Below are positions 1-6,974 of a DNA stretch of 13,222 bases, piece by piece. Numbering within the stretch: position 1 is the first letter of the stretch; the number at the start of each line of letters is the position of its first letter. Under the pieces are notes generated by a model. That model searched no databases and was not told the origin of the DNA. It saw nothing but the letters and a program-made list of their open reading frames with translations. The stretch covers positions 1 to 13,222 of the forward strand of contig CAKUKJ010000022.1 of NCBI GenBank assembly GCA_934662525.1, in the 5' to 3' direction. This stretch comes from an uncultured Coriobacteriales bacterium. GTDB lineage: Bacteria > Actinomycetota > Coriobacteriia > Coriobacteriales > UMGS124. The position numbers and the translations under genes are program-made.

Positions 1-654
1 GATGAGGACGTTCCGCAGGAAGACGATGTCGCACGTCGGCAACGCGGTCGACGGCTGCGCCAGGTTGCCGCGCTCGAACCGGGTGAGCGCCTTCACGTGC
101 GGGCGCAGCGCCCATTCCCGGCCGTCCTGGTCGAAGTGCTCGACCAGGTACCGGGCGGGCAGGCCGTGCAGGCGCCTGAACTCGGCCTCGTCGGCCTCCA
201 CCATGTCCACGAAGGCGTCGCGCGTTGAGCGGCAGGGCCACGGGATGCGCGAGGCAAGCAGCGCCCCCCGCGATATCTGCCTCAGCTGCGGGGTGCCCGC
301 CACCTGCCGGGCCACCTGCGGGGAATGCGTGATGACCGTGTAGAGGTAGTCGGTGTCGGAGGGATCATGCGGCACGAGGGCGTGCACCTGCTTGCCGAAC
401 GAGAACCTCCCCTGCTCCTTGCGCGCCATGATGAAGCCCGTGTTGGCCAACACCGTGCCATAGGCCGGCACGATGACGGCGCCGCCCGCCTCCACGAGCC
501 AGTCGTCGATGCCGAACGACTGGCAGTTGTCCGCATAATAGGCATAGGGCCCCTTGCGAGCAGCGCGCTCGGCGACCGTCAGGTCCTGCTCGCCCTCCAT
601 CGCCGCCCGGCACACGTCGCCGAGCTTGATCATCTGCACCGTCATGCCCTGCAT
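1..654 (-). CDS. Partial protein: HsdS-type specificity half-domain fused to CheR-type methyltransferase core
   Basis: The frame is open from the ATG at 654 to the window edge (218 codons) and the C-terminus lies outside. Residues 1 to about 155 look like one type I restriction specificity (HsdS) repeat: KLGDVCRAAMEG, KGPYAYYADNC, AVIVPAYGTVLANTGF, FGKQVHALVP, then QISRGALLASRIPWP, the usual repeat end. From about residue 170 the text changes to CheR-like: LPARYLVEHF, VKALTRFERGNL and CDIVFLRNVLI, matching the CheR block before the FDxIFCRNVxIYF motif. The CheR alpha-helical N-domain and SAM motif I (around ASTGEEPYS in E. coli CheR) are not seen before it, so the HsdS half-domain appears to replace them. 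Start choice is uncertain: ATG 654 sits almost on a GAGGGGG stretch, and ATG 645 has better spacing (about 10 nt). No HsdM or HsdR gene is visible. Function unknown; the fusion is seen directly, and activity (DNA or protein methylation, or none) is not inferable. Confidence 0.65.
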   Translation of the reverse strand, partial: MQGMTVQMIKLGDVCRAAMEGEQDLTVAERAARKGPYAYYADNCQSFGIDDWLVEAGGAVIVPAYGTVLANTGFIMARKEQGRFSFGKQVHALVPHDPSDTDYLYTVITHSPQVARQVAGTPQLRQISRGALLASRIPWPCRSTRDAFVDMVEADEAEFRRLHGLPARYLVEHFDQDGREWALRPHVKALTRFERGNLAQPSTALPTCDIVFLRNVLI

Positions 655-666
655 ACCCCCTCAATG

Positions 667-696
667 GCGCGGCCCGGACCGCGCAACCGTTTTTTT
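667..696 (+). other. Small GC hairpin followed by T-run
   Basis: GCGCGG (667-672) and CCGCGC (679-684) form a 6-bp stem with a 6-nt loop; seven T follow at 690-696 after a 5-nt gap. On the plus strand this resembles a weak terminator, but no plus-strand gene leads into it. On the minus strand the hairpin would lie in the leader of the HsdS-CheR gene, 12 nt upstream of the ATG at 654. Its role is unclear. The rest of 655-790 shows only a TATCAT box (minus strand, near 710) without a convincing -35. Confidence 0.25.
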
Positions 697-790
697 GACC
701 GCAGGACATGATACCCGCAACAAAAGCGCCGCGCGCCCCGCGATTGAAAAAGCGAGCCGCACCCTTTGCCCGCCGCACCCCGATAATCTC

Positions 791-1780
791 CTACCTGATG
801 TCGCCGCCGCGCGTGCCGGGCTGCCACACGCGCTCGGAGATGCGGAAGCCCTTGTAGCCCTCGCTGAGCTCGCCCAGGTCGAAGGGGGTCATCTGGTAGA
901 CGTAGCTCAGCCAGTTGCGCCAGAAGAGGTTGGCGTGCGCGCGCCAGGTGAGGCAGGGCTCGTTGGCGGGGTCGTCGTCGGGATAGTAGTTGCGCGGCAT
1001 ATCGATAGGGCGGCCTTGCCCCAGATCGCGGCGATACTCGGAGTCGAGCGTGCCCTTGGCGTACTCGAGGTGGCCGGTGATGAAGACCTGGCGCATGTCC
1101 GAGGTGGCCAGGATTGAGGGGCCCGTCACCGGGCTTGTGCCCAAGACGTAGAGGTCGCGGCCGATATGGGCTTCGAGCTGCGCCAAGTCGATGCCGGCGT
1201 GGCGGGAGTGCGGCATATAGAAGCGCTCGTCGAAGCCGTTGGTGAGGAAGTTGTACTCGTCGGTGAGCTTGGTGGCGAACACGCCGAAGAGCTTGCTGGG
1301 CAGCGCCACCTTGTTCACGCCATGGTGGAAGTACAGCCCCGCCAACGCGCCCCAGCAGATGTGCAGCGTGGAGTAGACGTTGGTGCGGCTCCACTCCATG
1401 ACCTGGCAAATCTCGTCCCAGTAGTCGACGTCCTCGAAATCCATCTCCTCCACCGGGGCGCCCGTGATGATGAGCGCGTCATAGCGCCGCCCGCGGTAGG
1501 CCTCGAAGGTGTCGTAGAACTTGACGAGATGGTCGTGGGGGGTGTTTTTGCTCTCGTGGCTCGCCATGCACATGAAGTCCATGTCCACCTGCAACGGCGA
1601 CTTGGAGATGAGGCGCAGGATCTGGGTCTCCGTCTCGATCTTCTTGGGCATGAGGTTGAGCAGCACCACCTTGAGCGGGCGCATATGCTGCTTGGAGGCG
1701 ACGTTCTCCTCAAGCGCGAAGATGCGCTCGTCGTCGAGGATCTCTTTTGCCGGAAGGCCGGTGGGGATGTTGATGGGCAT
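791..1780 (-). CDS. metA: Homoserine O-acyltransferase MetA, probably acetyl-CoA-specific
   Basis: 329 aa, full length for MetA (E. coli 309 aa). It acylates the hydroxyl of homoserine in the cytoplasm, the first committed step of methionine synthesis. The catalytic Cys is C142 in LHICWGALAG, and the His/Glu pair is H237 and E239 in ITGHLEYAKGTL (E. coli C142, H235, E237). Residue 111, in TGAPVEEMDF, is Glu. In this family Glu at 111 goes with acetyl-CoA use and Gly with succinyl-CoA use, so this is probably a homoserine O-acetyltransferase despite the MetA (succinyltransferase-type) fold. The start is the ATG at 1780, with AAGGAG 6 nt upstream; the frame is open further upstream, but MPINIPTGLPAKEIL is the normal MetA N-terminus. 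The C-terminus (SERVWQPGTRGG) extends slightly past the conserved core. A MalY-type lyase gene lies about 1.2 kb away on the other strand, fitting a sulfur amino acid role. Confidence 0.95.
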   Translation of the reverse strand: MPINIPTGLPAKEILDDERIFALEENVASKQHMRPLKVVLLNLMPKKIETETQILRLISKSPLQVDMDFMCMASHESKNTPHDHLVKFYDTFEAYRGRRYDALIITGAPVEEMDFEDVDYWDEICQVMEWSRTNVYSTLHICWGALAGLYFHHGVNKVALPSKLFGVFATKLTDEYNFLTNGFDERFYMPHSRHAGIDLAQLEAHIGRDLYVLGTSPVTGPSILATSDMRQVFITGHLEYAKGTLDSEYRRDLGQGRPIDMPRNYYPDDDPANEPCLTWRAHANLFWRNWLSYVYQMTPFDLGELSEGYKGFRISERVWQPGTRGGDIR

Positions 1781-1987
1781 GGGCGCTCCTTGTGGCGCAC
1801 GGCCTGCGTGTGCTGCGGGCAACGACGCAGACGGGCTCGAACGGCATGTATATATAAGATGCAGGCGATGCGGGCCCCTCCTTGCGAACCCGCACCGCAT
1901 CGGTTTGCAGGGATACACGATACCTTTTTGGCAAGCCCGCATGCAAAGGGAAAACCGCGACCAACCAACATGTTTGTGAATGCTGGC

Positions 1988-2014
1988 TATCGATTTGCTC
2001 GATACCGCGTATCG
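1988..2014. promoter_or_regulatory. Stacked TATCGA/CGATAC inverted repeats (possible operator)
   Basis: TATCGA (1988-1993) faces TCGATA (1999-2004) across 5 nt, and CGATAC (2000-2005) faces GTATCG (2009-2014) across 3 nt. The two dyads share the middle half-site, giving three evenly arranged half-sites. The second dyad covers the -35 position of the TATAAT box at 2027-2032. This is a typical place for a repressor or activator site; the cognate regulator is unknown. Confidence 0.4.
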
Positions 2015-2026
2015 GGCCCAACGCCG

Positions 2027-2032
2027 TATAAT
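2027..2032 (+). promoter_or_regulatory. Consensus -10 box TATAAT
   Basis: A perfect TATAAT 74 nt upstream of the ATG at 2106. No good -35 hexamer exists at 16-18 nt; that position (2004-2010) is taken by the CGATAC/GTATCG dyad. This suggests either activator dependence or operator occlusion. Confidence 0.45.
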
Positions 2033-2105
2033 CCCTGCCCAGACAACCGGTGCAATTCCTGAGGCAATGCCTGCAGGTTTGCGCAAGCAACGAGAGGAGC
2101 AGCCC

Positions 2106-2864
2106 ATGCCCGTGCTCATGAACAAGGGCGACGACCCGCGCCGCGCCGCATGGCTTTTCTACACCGACCGCGCCCAGCTCGACGGGTGGGGCCGCCAGAT
2201 CGTGGAGGGCCGCTGGGACTCCGCGCGCCTGGCAGTGGACGAGGACGAGCTTGCCGCTGCGAAAAAGGCCAGCTCGCCCGTACAGGTGTGGGCGCAGGCC
2301 AAGACACTCATCCCCGAGGACTTCGACCTGGAGGCTGCGCGCGGCGAGGTGATGGAGCGCACCCAGGCCGCCATCGAACGAGCGAAGGAGGCGGCCGAGG
2401 GGGGCGTCGGGGGAACCGACGGGGCTGGCGACAGCGCGCAAGACGCACAGGACGATGAGGCGGCAGGCGTGACCGCCGCCGGCTGCGCGCAAGGCGTGCG
2501 GGAAGACGGGGACACGGCCCCCGACGCCGCCGAGGATGCCGAGGCGCAGGATGCCGACGACAGCCCCTTCGACTACGAGCCCGTGCCCGCCCCCGACGGG
2601 CTGCGCGTACTTGTGGGCACGACGACCCGCCAGGCGGCGCAGAGCTACTTGGCGGCACGCAAGACCGAGGGTGACGGCGAGGCGGCCGACACCGACCTGC
2701 CGGGCCTGCAGATGCTCGCGCAGCTCATCGACTACATGCGCGACTCCGCCGACGGCCTGCCCTCGTTCGCCATATGGCACATCGACGAGGCCGGCATCCT
2801 GCGCATGGTGCGCGCCAAGAAGGTCAAGGCGATGGCCGGAAACGTACTGAGCGTCAAGAACTGA
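2106..2864 (+). CDS. Uncharacterised 252-aa acidic protein
   Basis: I do not recognise this family. AGAGGAG at 2093-2099 lies 6 nt before the ATG, which fixes the start at 2106 although the frame is open from 1980. The protein has three parts. Residues 1-98 are a charged helical domain (DPRRAAWLFYTDRAQLDGW, VQVWAQAKTLIPEDFDLEAA). Residues 99-165 are a low-complexity Gly/Ala/Asp/Glu linker. Residues 166-252 are a compact second domain (GLRVLVGTTTRQAAQSYLAA, PSFAIWHIDEAGILRMVR). There is no signal peptide, membrane segment or metal-ligand cluster, so it is probably cytoplasmic. It is divergent from metA and 153 nt upstream of malY on the same strand, with a large hairpin between, so co-transcription with malY is possible but would cross that structure. 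Confidence 0.8.
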   Translation: MPVLMNKGDDPRRAAWLFYTDRAQLDGWGRQIVEGRWDSARLAVDEDELAAAKKASSPVQVWAQAKTLIPEDFDLEAARGEVMERTQAAIERAKEAAEGGVGGTDGAGDSAQDAQDDEAAGVTAAGCAQGVREDGDTAPDAAEDAEAQDADDSPFDYEPVPAPDGLRVLVGTTTRQAAQSYLAARKTEGDGEAADTDLPGLQMLAQLIDYMRDSADGLPSFAIWHIDEAGILRMVRAKKVKAMAGNVLSVKN

Positions 2865-2876
2865 CGTATCCCGGGG

Positions 2877-2981
2877 TGGGCCGTGGCTGCGAACTCCTGC
2901 GGACTCGTCGCAAAGGACGCTCCGTGTGCAAAGGCTTATGTACGCCAGTACATAAGCCTTTGCACGCCTTGCCACGGCCCA
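2877..2981. repeat. Nested palindrome: 18-bp hairpin inside an 11-bp inverted repeat
   Basis: The inner arms 2926-2943 (begins GTGCAAAGGC) and 2948-2965 (ends GCCTTTGCAC) are perfect 18-nt reverse complements around the loop GCCA. The outer arms TGGGCCGTGGC (2877-2887) and GCCACGGCCCA (2971-2981) are perfect 11-nt reverse complements. The left spacer is 38 nt and the right only 5 nt, so the structure is asymmetric. It begins 12 nt after the stop at 2864 and ends 36 nt before malY. No T-run follows, so it is not a standard intrinsic terminator. It could be an attenuating hairpin, an mRNA processing site, an operator, or a mobile palindromic unit. Confidence 0.8.
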
Positions 2982-3017
2982 TCCCTGTCACCTCTGGTTG
3001 AAAGAGAGCGCAGGCCC

Positions 3018-4202
3018 ATGCAGTACAACTTTGACGAGGTCGTCGACAGGCGCGGCACGAACTGCTGCAAGTGGGACGGGGCCAAGAGCGCCGGCCACTC
3101 CCCCGACGAGATCTCGATGTGGGTGGCCGACATGGACTTTCGCTGCCCCCAGCCCGCCATAGACGCCCTGGTGGCACGCGCGCAGGAGGGCATCTTCGGC
3201 TACACGCAGACGCCTGCAAGCTACTACAGCGCCATGTGCGACTGGTTCGAGCGCCGCCACGGCTTCAGGCCGCGCGAGGAATGGGTCGTCATCACGCCGG
3301 GCGTGTGCTTTGCCCTGTCCATAGCGGTGCGCTGCTTCACGCGCGAGGGCGACGCCGTGCTCATCCAGCCGCCCGTGTACTACCCCTTCGCCAACACCAT
3401 CGCGCAGAACGGCCGCCGCGTCGCCAACGCGCCCCTCACCTGCAACGACGACGGCTCCTACTCCATCGACTTCGACGAGTTCGAGCGCGTGGTGGCCGCC
3501 GAGAGGCCGACGCTCTTCATCATGAGCAACCCCCACAACCCCGTGGGCCGCGCCTGGACAGAGGCCGAGCTGCGCCGTATGGGGGCCATCTGCCAGGAGC
3601 ACGGCGTGCTCGTGGTGGCCGACGAGATCCACGCCGACTTCGACCGCCCAGGCCACCCGCATGTGTGCTACGCGAGCCTGGGAGAAGCGTTCGCGCAGAA
3701 CTGCGTCGTGTGCACCGCCCCCTCCAAGACGTTCAACCTGGCGGGCCTGCAGCTCTCCAACATCCTCATCCCCAACCCCGAGCGGCGCCGCCGCTTCGCC
3801 GACGAGGTGTGCGCCACGGGCTACGACGAGCCGAACTGCTTTGGCCTGACGGCGGCCACGGCGTGCTTCGAGCAGGGCGACGAGTGGCTCGACCAGCTCA
3901 AAGGTTACCTGGAAGGCAACTACGCGCTCGTGCGCGATTTCATCGAGGCGCGCATCCCCGCCCTGAGGCTCACCGAGCCCGAAAGCACCTACCTGCTCTG
4001 GGTGGACTGCCGGGAACTGGGCCTGACCGGCAAGGAGCTTGCCCGCTTCATCAGGCACGACGCACGCCTGTGGCTCGACATGGGGACGCTCTTCGGCAAA
4101 GAGGGCGAGGGCTTCATCCGCTTGAACGTGGCGTGCCCGCGCAGCGTGGTGCAGGCGGCGCTCGAGAGGCTCGAGGCCGCCGTGAACGGGCTGCAACGCT
4201 AG
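3018..4202 (+). CDS. MalY/PatB-type PLP-dependent C-S beta-lyase (aminotransferase fold I/II)
   Basis: 394 aa, normal length for the MalY/PatB family, which cleaves cystathionine (to homocysteine) or cysteine-type C-S bonds in the cytoplasm. The start at ATG 3018 gives the family N-terminus ([18 protein letters not shown]). Seen: WVADMDF (35-41), GIFGYTQTP (58-66), the PxxYYPF region (118-124), SNPHNPVGR (170-178), the cofactor-binding Asp in VADEIHADF (D202), the PLP lysine K237 in [12 protein letters not shown], and the carboxylate-binding Arg R368 in [18 protein letters not shown] together with [10 protein letters not shown] separates this subgroup from ordinary transaminases. The nearby metA suggests cystathionine or sulfur amino acid metabolism, but PatB/MalY proteins are promiscuous and the substrate is inferred. 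The Shine-Dalgarno is modest (AAAGAGAG, about 9 nt away). Confidence 0.9.
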   Translation: MQYNFDEVVDRRGTNCCKWDGAKSAGHSPDEISMWVADMDFRCPQPAIDALVARAQEGIFGYTQTPASYYSAMCDWFERRHGFRPREEWVVITPGVCFALSIAVRCFTREGDAVLIQPPVYYPFANTIAQNGRRVANAPLTCNDDGSYSIDFDEFERVVAAERPTLFIMSNPHNPVGRAWTEAELRRMGAICQEHGVLVVADEIHADFDRPGHPHVCYASLGEAFAQNCVVCTAPSKTFNLAGLQLSNILIPNPERRRRFADEVCATGYDEPNCFGLTAATACFEQGDEWLDQLKGYLEGNYALVRDFIEARIPALRLTEPESTYLLWVDCRELGLTGKELARFIRHDARLWLDMGTLFGKEGEGFIRLNVACPRSVVQAALERLEAAVNGLQR

Positions 4203-4215
4203 GCAAGCGGCCAGG

Positions 4216-4258
4216 CGTGCCCCCGATTTGCGCCGGTTGGCCGCGAATCGGGGGCACG
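4216..4258. terminator. 13-bp hairpin downstream of the malY-type gene
   Basis: CGTGCCCCCGATT (4216-4228) and AATCGGGGGCACG (4246-4258) pair perfectly around a 17-nt loop. The hairpin starts 13 nt after the malY stop and lies 155 nt before the hydratase start. No T-run follows on the plus strand (TAACACACTTGCCC), so it is a strong stem but not a canonical intrinsic terminator. It may attenuate read-through or protect the 3' end. Confidence 0.5.
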
Positions 4259-4413
4259 TAACACACTTGCCCAAAATGCAGGCAATAATGGGCGGGTGTT
4301 TTGACCGGCCGGCGGCGATGCCTCTGCCTCTGCGCAAGGGCGGCCGTGCCGGCATCTCGGGATTGTTCGATTCGCGCGAGCCAGGCCCGCGCGCAGCATT
4401 GGGAGGGTTGCCC

Positions 4414-6738
4414 ATGGCGGCAGTTGAGCTTTTTGAGGGCGGGGCGTTCCTGCTCGATGGGAAGACGCTTGTGGCGGCAAGCGAGGCGCAGGCCTTCAGC
4501 GAGCAAACGGGCCGCGCGCTCGACGCGCAGGTCGGGCGCACGCAAACGATGGCCTACTCCATCATGGCGGCGCACAACACCTCGGGCTCCATGGAGCGCC
4601 TCAAGCTGCGCTTCGACGCCATGGCCAGCCACGACATCACGTTCGTGGGCATCATCCAGACGGCACGCGCCTCGGGCCTCACGGAGTTCCCCCTCCCCTA
4701 TGTGCTCACGAACTGCCACAACTCGCTGTGCGCGGTGGGCGGCACCATCAACGAGGACGACCATGCCTTCGGCCTGTCCGCCGCCAAGAGGTACGGCGGC
4801 ATCTACGTGCCCCCGCACATCGCCGTCATCCACCAATACATGCGCGAGACGATGGCGGGCTGCGGCAAGATGATCCTGGGGTCGGACTCGCACACCCGCT
4901 ACGGTGCCCTGGGCACCATGGCCATCGGCGAGGGCGGCGGCGAGCTCGTGAAACAGCTGCTGCGCGACACCTACGACGTGAAGCGCCCCGAGGTCGTGTG
5001 CGTCTACTTGGAAGGCGCGCCGCACCCCGGCGTGGGCCCGCAGGACATTGCGCTGGCCATCATCGGGGCGGTGTTTGAGCGCGGCTATGTGAAGAACAAG
5101 GTCATGGAGTTCGTGGGGCCGGGCGTGGCCAGCATGGACTGCGACTTCCGCAACGGCATCGACGTCATGACGACCGAGACAACGTGCCTGTCGTCCATCT
5201 GGGTGACCGACGAGAAGACCCGCGAGTTCCTGGCGACTCACGGCCGCGAAAGCGACTATCGGCAGCTTGCCCCCGGCGAGGTCGCCTACTACGAGGGCTG
5301 CGTGCGCGTGGACCTCTCGGCCGTGCGCCCCATGATAGCCCTGCCGTTCCACCCCTCCAACGTCTACGCCATCGACGAGCTCAACGCCAACCTGGAGGAT
5401 ATCCTGCACGAGGTCGAGGTCTCGGCCGAGCACGTGGGAGACGGCCGCGCCACCCTGCACCTGCTCGACAAGGTGCGCAACGGCAAGCTGCACGTGCAAC
5501 AGGGCGTCATCGCGGGATGCGCAGGCGGCAACTTCGGCAGCGTGCTCAACGCCGCGTACGCGCTCAAGGGCAAGAGCTGCGGCAACGGCGACTTCACGCT
5601 GTCGGTGTACCCCTCCTCCCAGCCCGTGTGCATGGAGCTCACGCGCTTGGGCGCCGCATTCGACCTCATGGCAGCCGGCGCCATCTGGCGCACGGCGTTT
5701 TGCGGGCCATGCTTCGGCGCGGGCGACACGCCGCGCAACGACGGCCTGTCGATTCGCCACACCACGCGCAACTTCCCCAACCGCGAGGGCTCCAAGCCCG
5801 GCGCCGGGCAGTTGGCGGCCGTCGCCCTCATGGACGCGCGCTCCATCGCCGCCACGGCGGCAGCGGGCGGCGTCTTGACGCCGGCCACCGACCTGCCCGA
5901 GGACACCTGGGACGAGCATCCCGCTTACAGCTTCGACCGCTCATCGTACGATGTGCGCGTCTACCAGGGCTTCGGCCATGCAGAGAAGAACAGCGCCCTC
6001 ATCTACGGCCCCAACATCAAAGACTGGCCGGCCATGGAGCCGCTGGCCGAGAACATCCTGGTGCGCGTGTGCTCCAAGATTATGGATCCCGTGACCACCA
6101 CCGACGAGCTGATCCCCTCCGGCGAGACGAGCTCGTACCGCTCCAACCCGCTGGGCCTGGCCGAGTTCACGCTGTCGCGGCGCGACCCGGGCTACGTGGG
6201 CCGTTCCAAAACGGTGGACACCTGGGAGAGGGCGCGCCTGGCGGGCGGCGACCCCGCAAAGGTGGCCCCCGAGGTGGAGGCGGCCTTTGTGGCCCTGCGA
6301 GGCTGCGCCGAACTGGAGGGACGCGTGCCGGCGGCATCCCAGGTAGAGCTGGGTTCGACGATCTATGCGGTCAAGCCCGGCGACGGCAGCGCCCGCGAGC
6401 AGGCGGCGAGCTGCCAGCGCGTCATCGGCGGCCTCGTCAACGTCGTGCATGAGTTTGCCACGAAGCGCTACCGCTCAAACGTCATGAACTGGGGCATGGT
6501 GCCGTTCCAGCTGGCCGACGAGCCGACGTTCGAAGTGGGCGACTGGCTCTACATCCCCGGCGTGCGCACCGCGCTGGAAAACAACCATCTAGACGACATC
6601 GCCTGCTGGGTGGTGCACGCCGCCACAGGCCGGGTGGAGAAGATCTCGCTGTACGTGGCTGACATGACGCCCGAGGAGCGCCAAATCGTGCTGGCCGGGT
6701 GCCTCATCAACTACAACAGGGAGAAGGCGGGGAAGTAG
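4414..6738 (+). CDS. Aconitase-superfamily [4Fe-4S] hydratase, YbhJ type
   Basis: 774 aa, close to E. coli YbhJ (about 750 aa), a putative hydratase. The [4Fe-4S] ligands expected for aconitases are visible: C369 in [12 protein letters not shown], and C430 and C433 in [12 protein letters not shown]. Other aconitase landmarks are [12 protein letters not shown] (99-110), [14 protein letters not shown] (128-141) and [20 protein letters not shown] (156-175, with the active-site His160). The C-terminal swivel domain covers roughly 590-774 ([20 protein letters not shown]). It presumably hydrates/dehydrates a hydroxy-acid in the cytoplasm; the substrate is unknown. The start is ATG 4414, with GGGAGGG 6 nt upstream; the frame is open from 4228, but that part crosses the hairpin and has no family similarity. 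It stands alone, with no partner dehydrogenase or mutase. Confidence 0.9.
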   Translation: MAAVELFEGGAFLLDGKTLVAASEAQAFSEQTGRALDAQVGRTQTMAYSIMAAHNTSGSMERLKLRFDAMASHDITFVGIIQTARASGLTEFPLPYVLTNCHNSLCAVGGTINEDDHAFGLSAAKRYGGIYVPPHIAVIHQYMRETMAGCGKMILGSDSHTRYGALGTMAIGEGGGELVKQLLRDTYDVKRPEVVCVYLEGAPHPGVGPQDIALAIIGAVFERGYVKNKVMEFVGPGVASMDCDFRNGIDVMTTETTCLSSIWVTDEKTREFLATHGRESDYRQLAPGEVAYYEGCVRVDLSAVRPMIALPFHPSNVYAIDELNANLEDILHEVEVSAEHVGDGRATLHLLDKVRNGKLHVQQGVIAGCAGGNFGSVLNAAYALKGKSCGNGDFTLSVYPSSQPVCMELTRLGAAFDLMAAGAIWRTAFCGPCFGAGDTPRNDGLSIRHTTRNFPNREGSKPGAGQLAAVALMDARSIAATAAAGGVLTPATDLPEDTWDEHPAYSFDRSSYDVRVYQGFGHAEKNSALIYGPNIKDWPAMEPLAENILVRVCSKIMDPVTTTDELIPSGETSSYRSNPLGLAEFTLSRRDPGYVGRSKTVDTWERARLAGGDPAKVAPEVEAAFVALRGCAELEGRVPAASQVELGSTIYAVKPGDGSAREQAASCQRVIGGLVNVVHEFATKRYRSNVMNWGMVPFQLADEPTFEVGDWLYIPGVRTALENNHLDDIACWVVHAATGRVEKISLYVADMTPEERQIVLAGCLINYNREKAGK

Positions 6739-6792
6739 GCGAGACGCCTGAGGGGTGAAATGCCCCCGCCGCAATCCGAGCCCTACATTCAA

Positions 6793-6862
6793 GCAATGTC
6801 CGTTGTTTCGTACGGATTTTGCCTTCCAGAAGCCTCGTTCCGTACGATTTAACGCACATTGC
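6793..6862. repeat. Intergenic palindromic repeat, copy A
   Basis: A 70-nt imperfect palindrome with outer arms GCAATGT (6793-6799) and ACATTGC (6856-6862) and inner arms TCGTACGGA and TCCGTACGA. Its 52-nt core (6802-6853) aligns without gaps to 6986-7037. Shared positions include the TTTCG, TGCCTT, CAGA, CTCGTT and final AAC blocks. Confidence 0.7.
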
Positions 6863-6877
6863 CCGCAAAACGCCCAC

Positions 6878-6895
6878 CCGCCGGTCAGCCGGCGG
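6878..6895. repeat. Short GC-rich hairpin
   Basis: CCGCCGG and CCGGCGG form a perfect 7-bp stem with loop TCAG. It lies just downstream (minus-strand sense) of the larger hairpin at 6914-6958 and may add to transcription termination there. Confidence 0.4.
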
Positions 6896-6909
6896 CCTCG
6901 GCCTGCGGA

Positions 6910-6958
6910 CAAAAGCCGGTGCGGGGAGCGCCGACACCTCGGGCTCCCCGCACCGGCT
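6910..6958 (-). terminator. Terminator-like hairpin of the FAD/FMN reductase operon
   Basis: Arms of 16 nt (6914-6929 and 6943-6958, AGCCGGTGCGGGGAGC and its exact complement) are followed inward by one bulged G and CCGA/TCGG, closing on a CACC loop. Read on the minus strand the stem is followed by TTTTGTCC, giving a rho-independent layout for transcripts coming from 7129-9415. The stem is about 170 nt past the stop, with element B between. Read on the plus strand only a distant GTTTTG follows, so bidirectional use is possible but weaker. Confidence 0.55.
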
Positions 6959-6974
6959 CGTACCTCTGTTTTGC

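Larger units (their letters stand above)
1781..2105. promoter_or_regulatory. Divergent control region between metA and the 252-aa gene
   Basis: 325 bases without a gene, holding signals for both directions. Toward metA the leader is long (over 200 nt if transcription starts near 1990). It contains CGATGCGG (1866-1873) facing CCGCATCG (1895-1902), an 8-bp stem, and a TATATATAA tract at 1849-1857. A TTGCAT and TATCGT pair about 18 nt apart (minus strand, about 1920-1953) is a weak promoter candidate. I looked for SAM-I, SAM-II and SAM-IV riboswitch cores and did not recognise one. Toward the plus-strand gene there is a consensus TATAAT box and stacked inverted repeats, listed separately. Confidence 0.45.

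Noticed and set aside
667..696. Plus-strand terminator
   Set aside because: A T-run follows a short stem, but no plus-strand gene is upstream and the stem is only 6 bp, so it was listed as an unexplained hairpin only.
1781..1990. SAM riboswitch upstream of metA
   Set aside because: Conserved cores of SAM-I, SAM-II and SAM-IV could not be found by eye; only a simple stem is supportable.
1781..2125. Upstream extension of MetA (frame open to about 2125)
   Set aside because: The conserved MetA N-terminus starts at MPINIPTG with a good AAGGAG; the extension has no family similarity and covers the control region.
3071..4261. Long open frame overlapping the malY-type gene
   Set aside because: Arg/Pro/His-rich translation typical of an out-of-frame reading of GC-rich coding DNA, with no motifs.
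4228..4413. Upstream extension of the hydratase
   Set aside because: No family similarity, overlaps the 4216-4258 hairpin, and the ATG at 4414 has a clear GGGAGGG.
4114..5919. 601-codon minus-strand frame opposite the hydratase
   Set aside because: Antisense shadow rich in Val, His, Gly and Ala; the plus strand carries the recognisable aconitase motifs.
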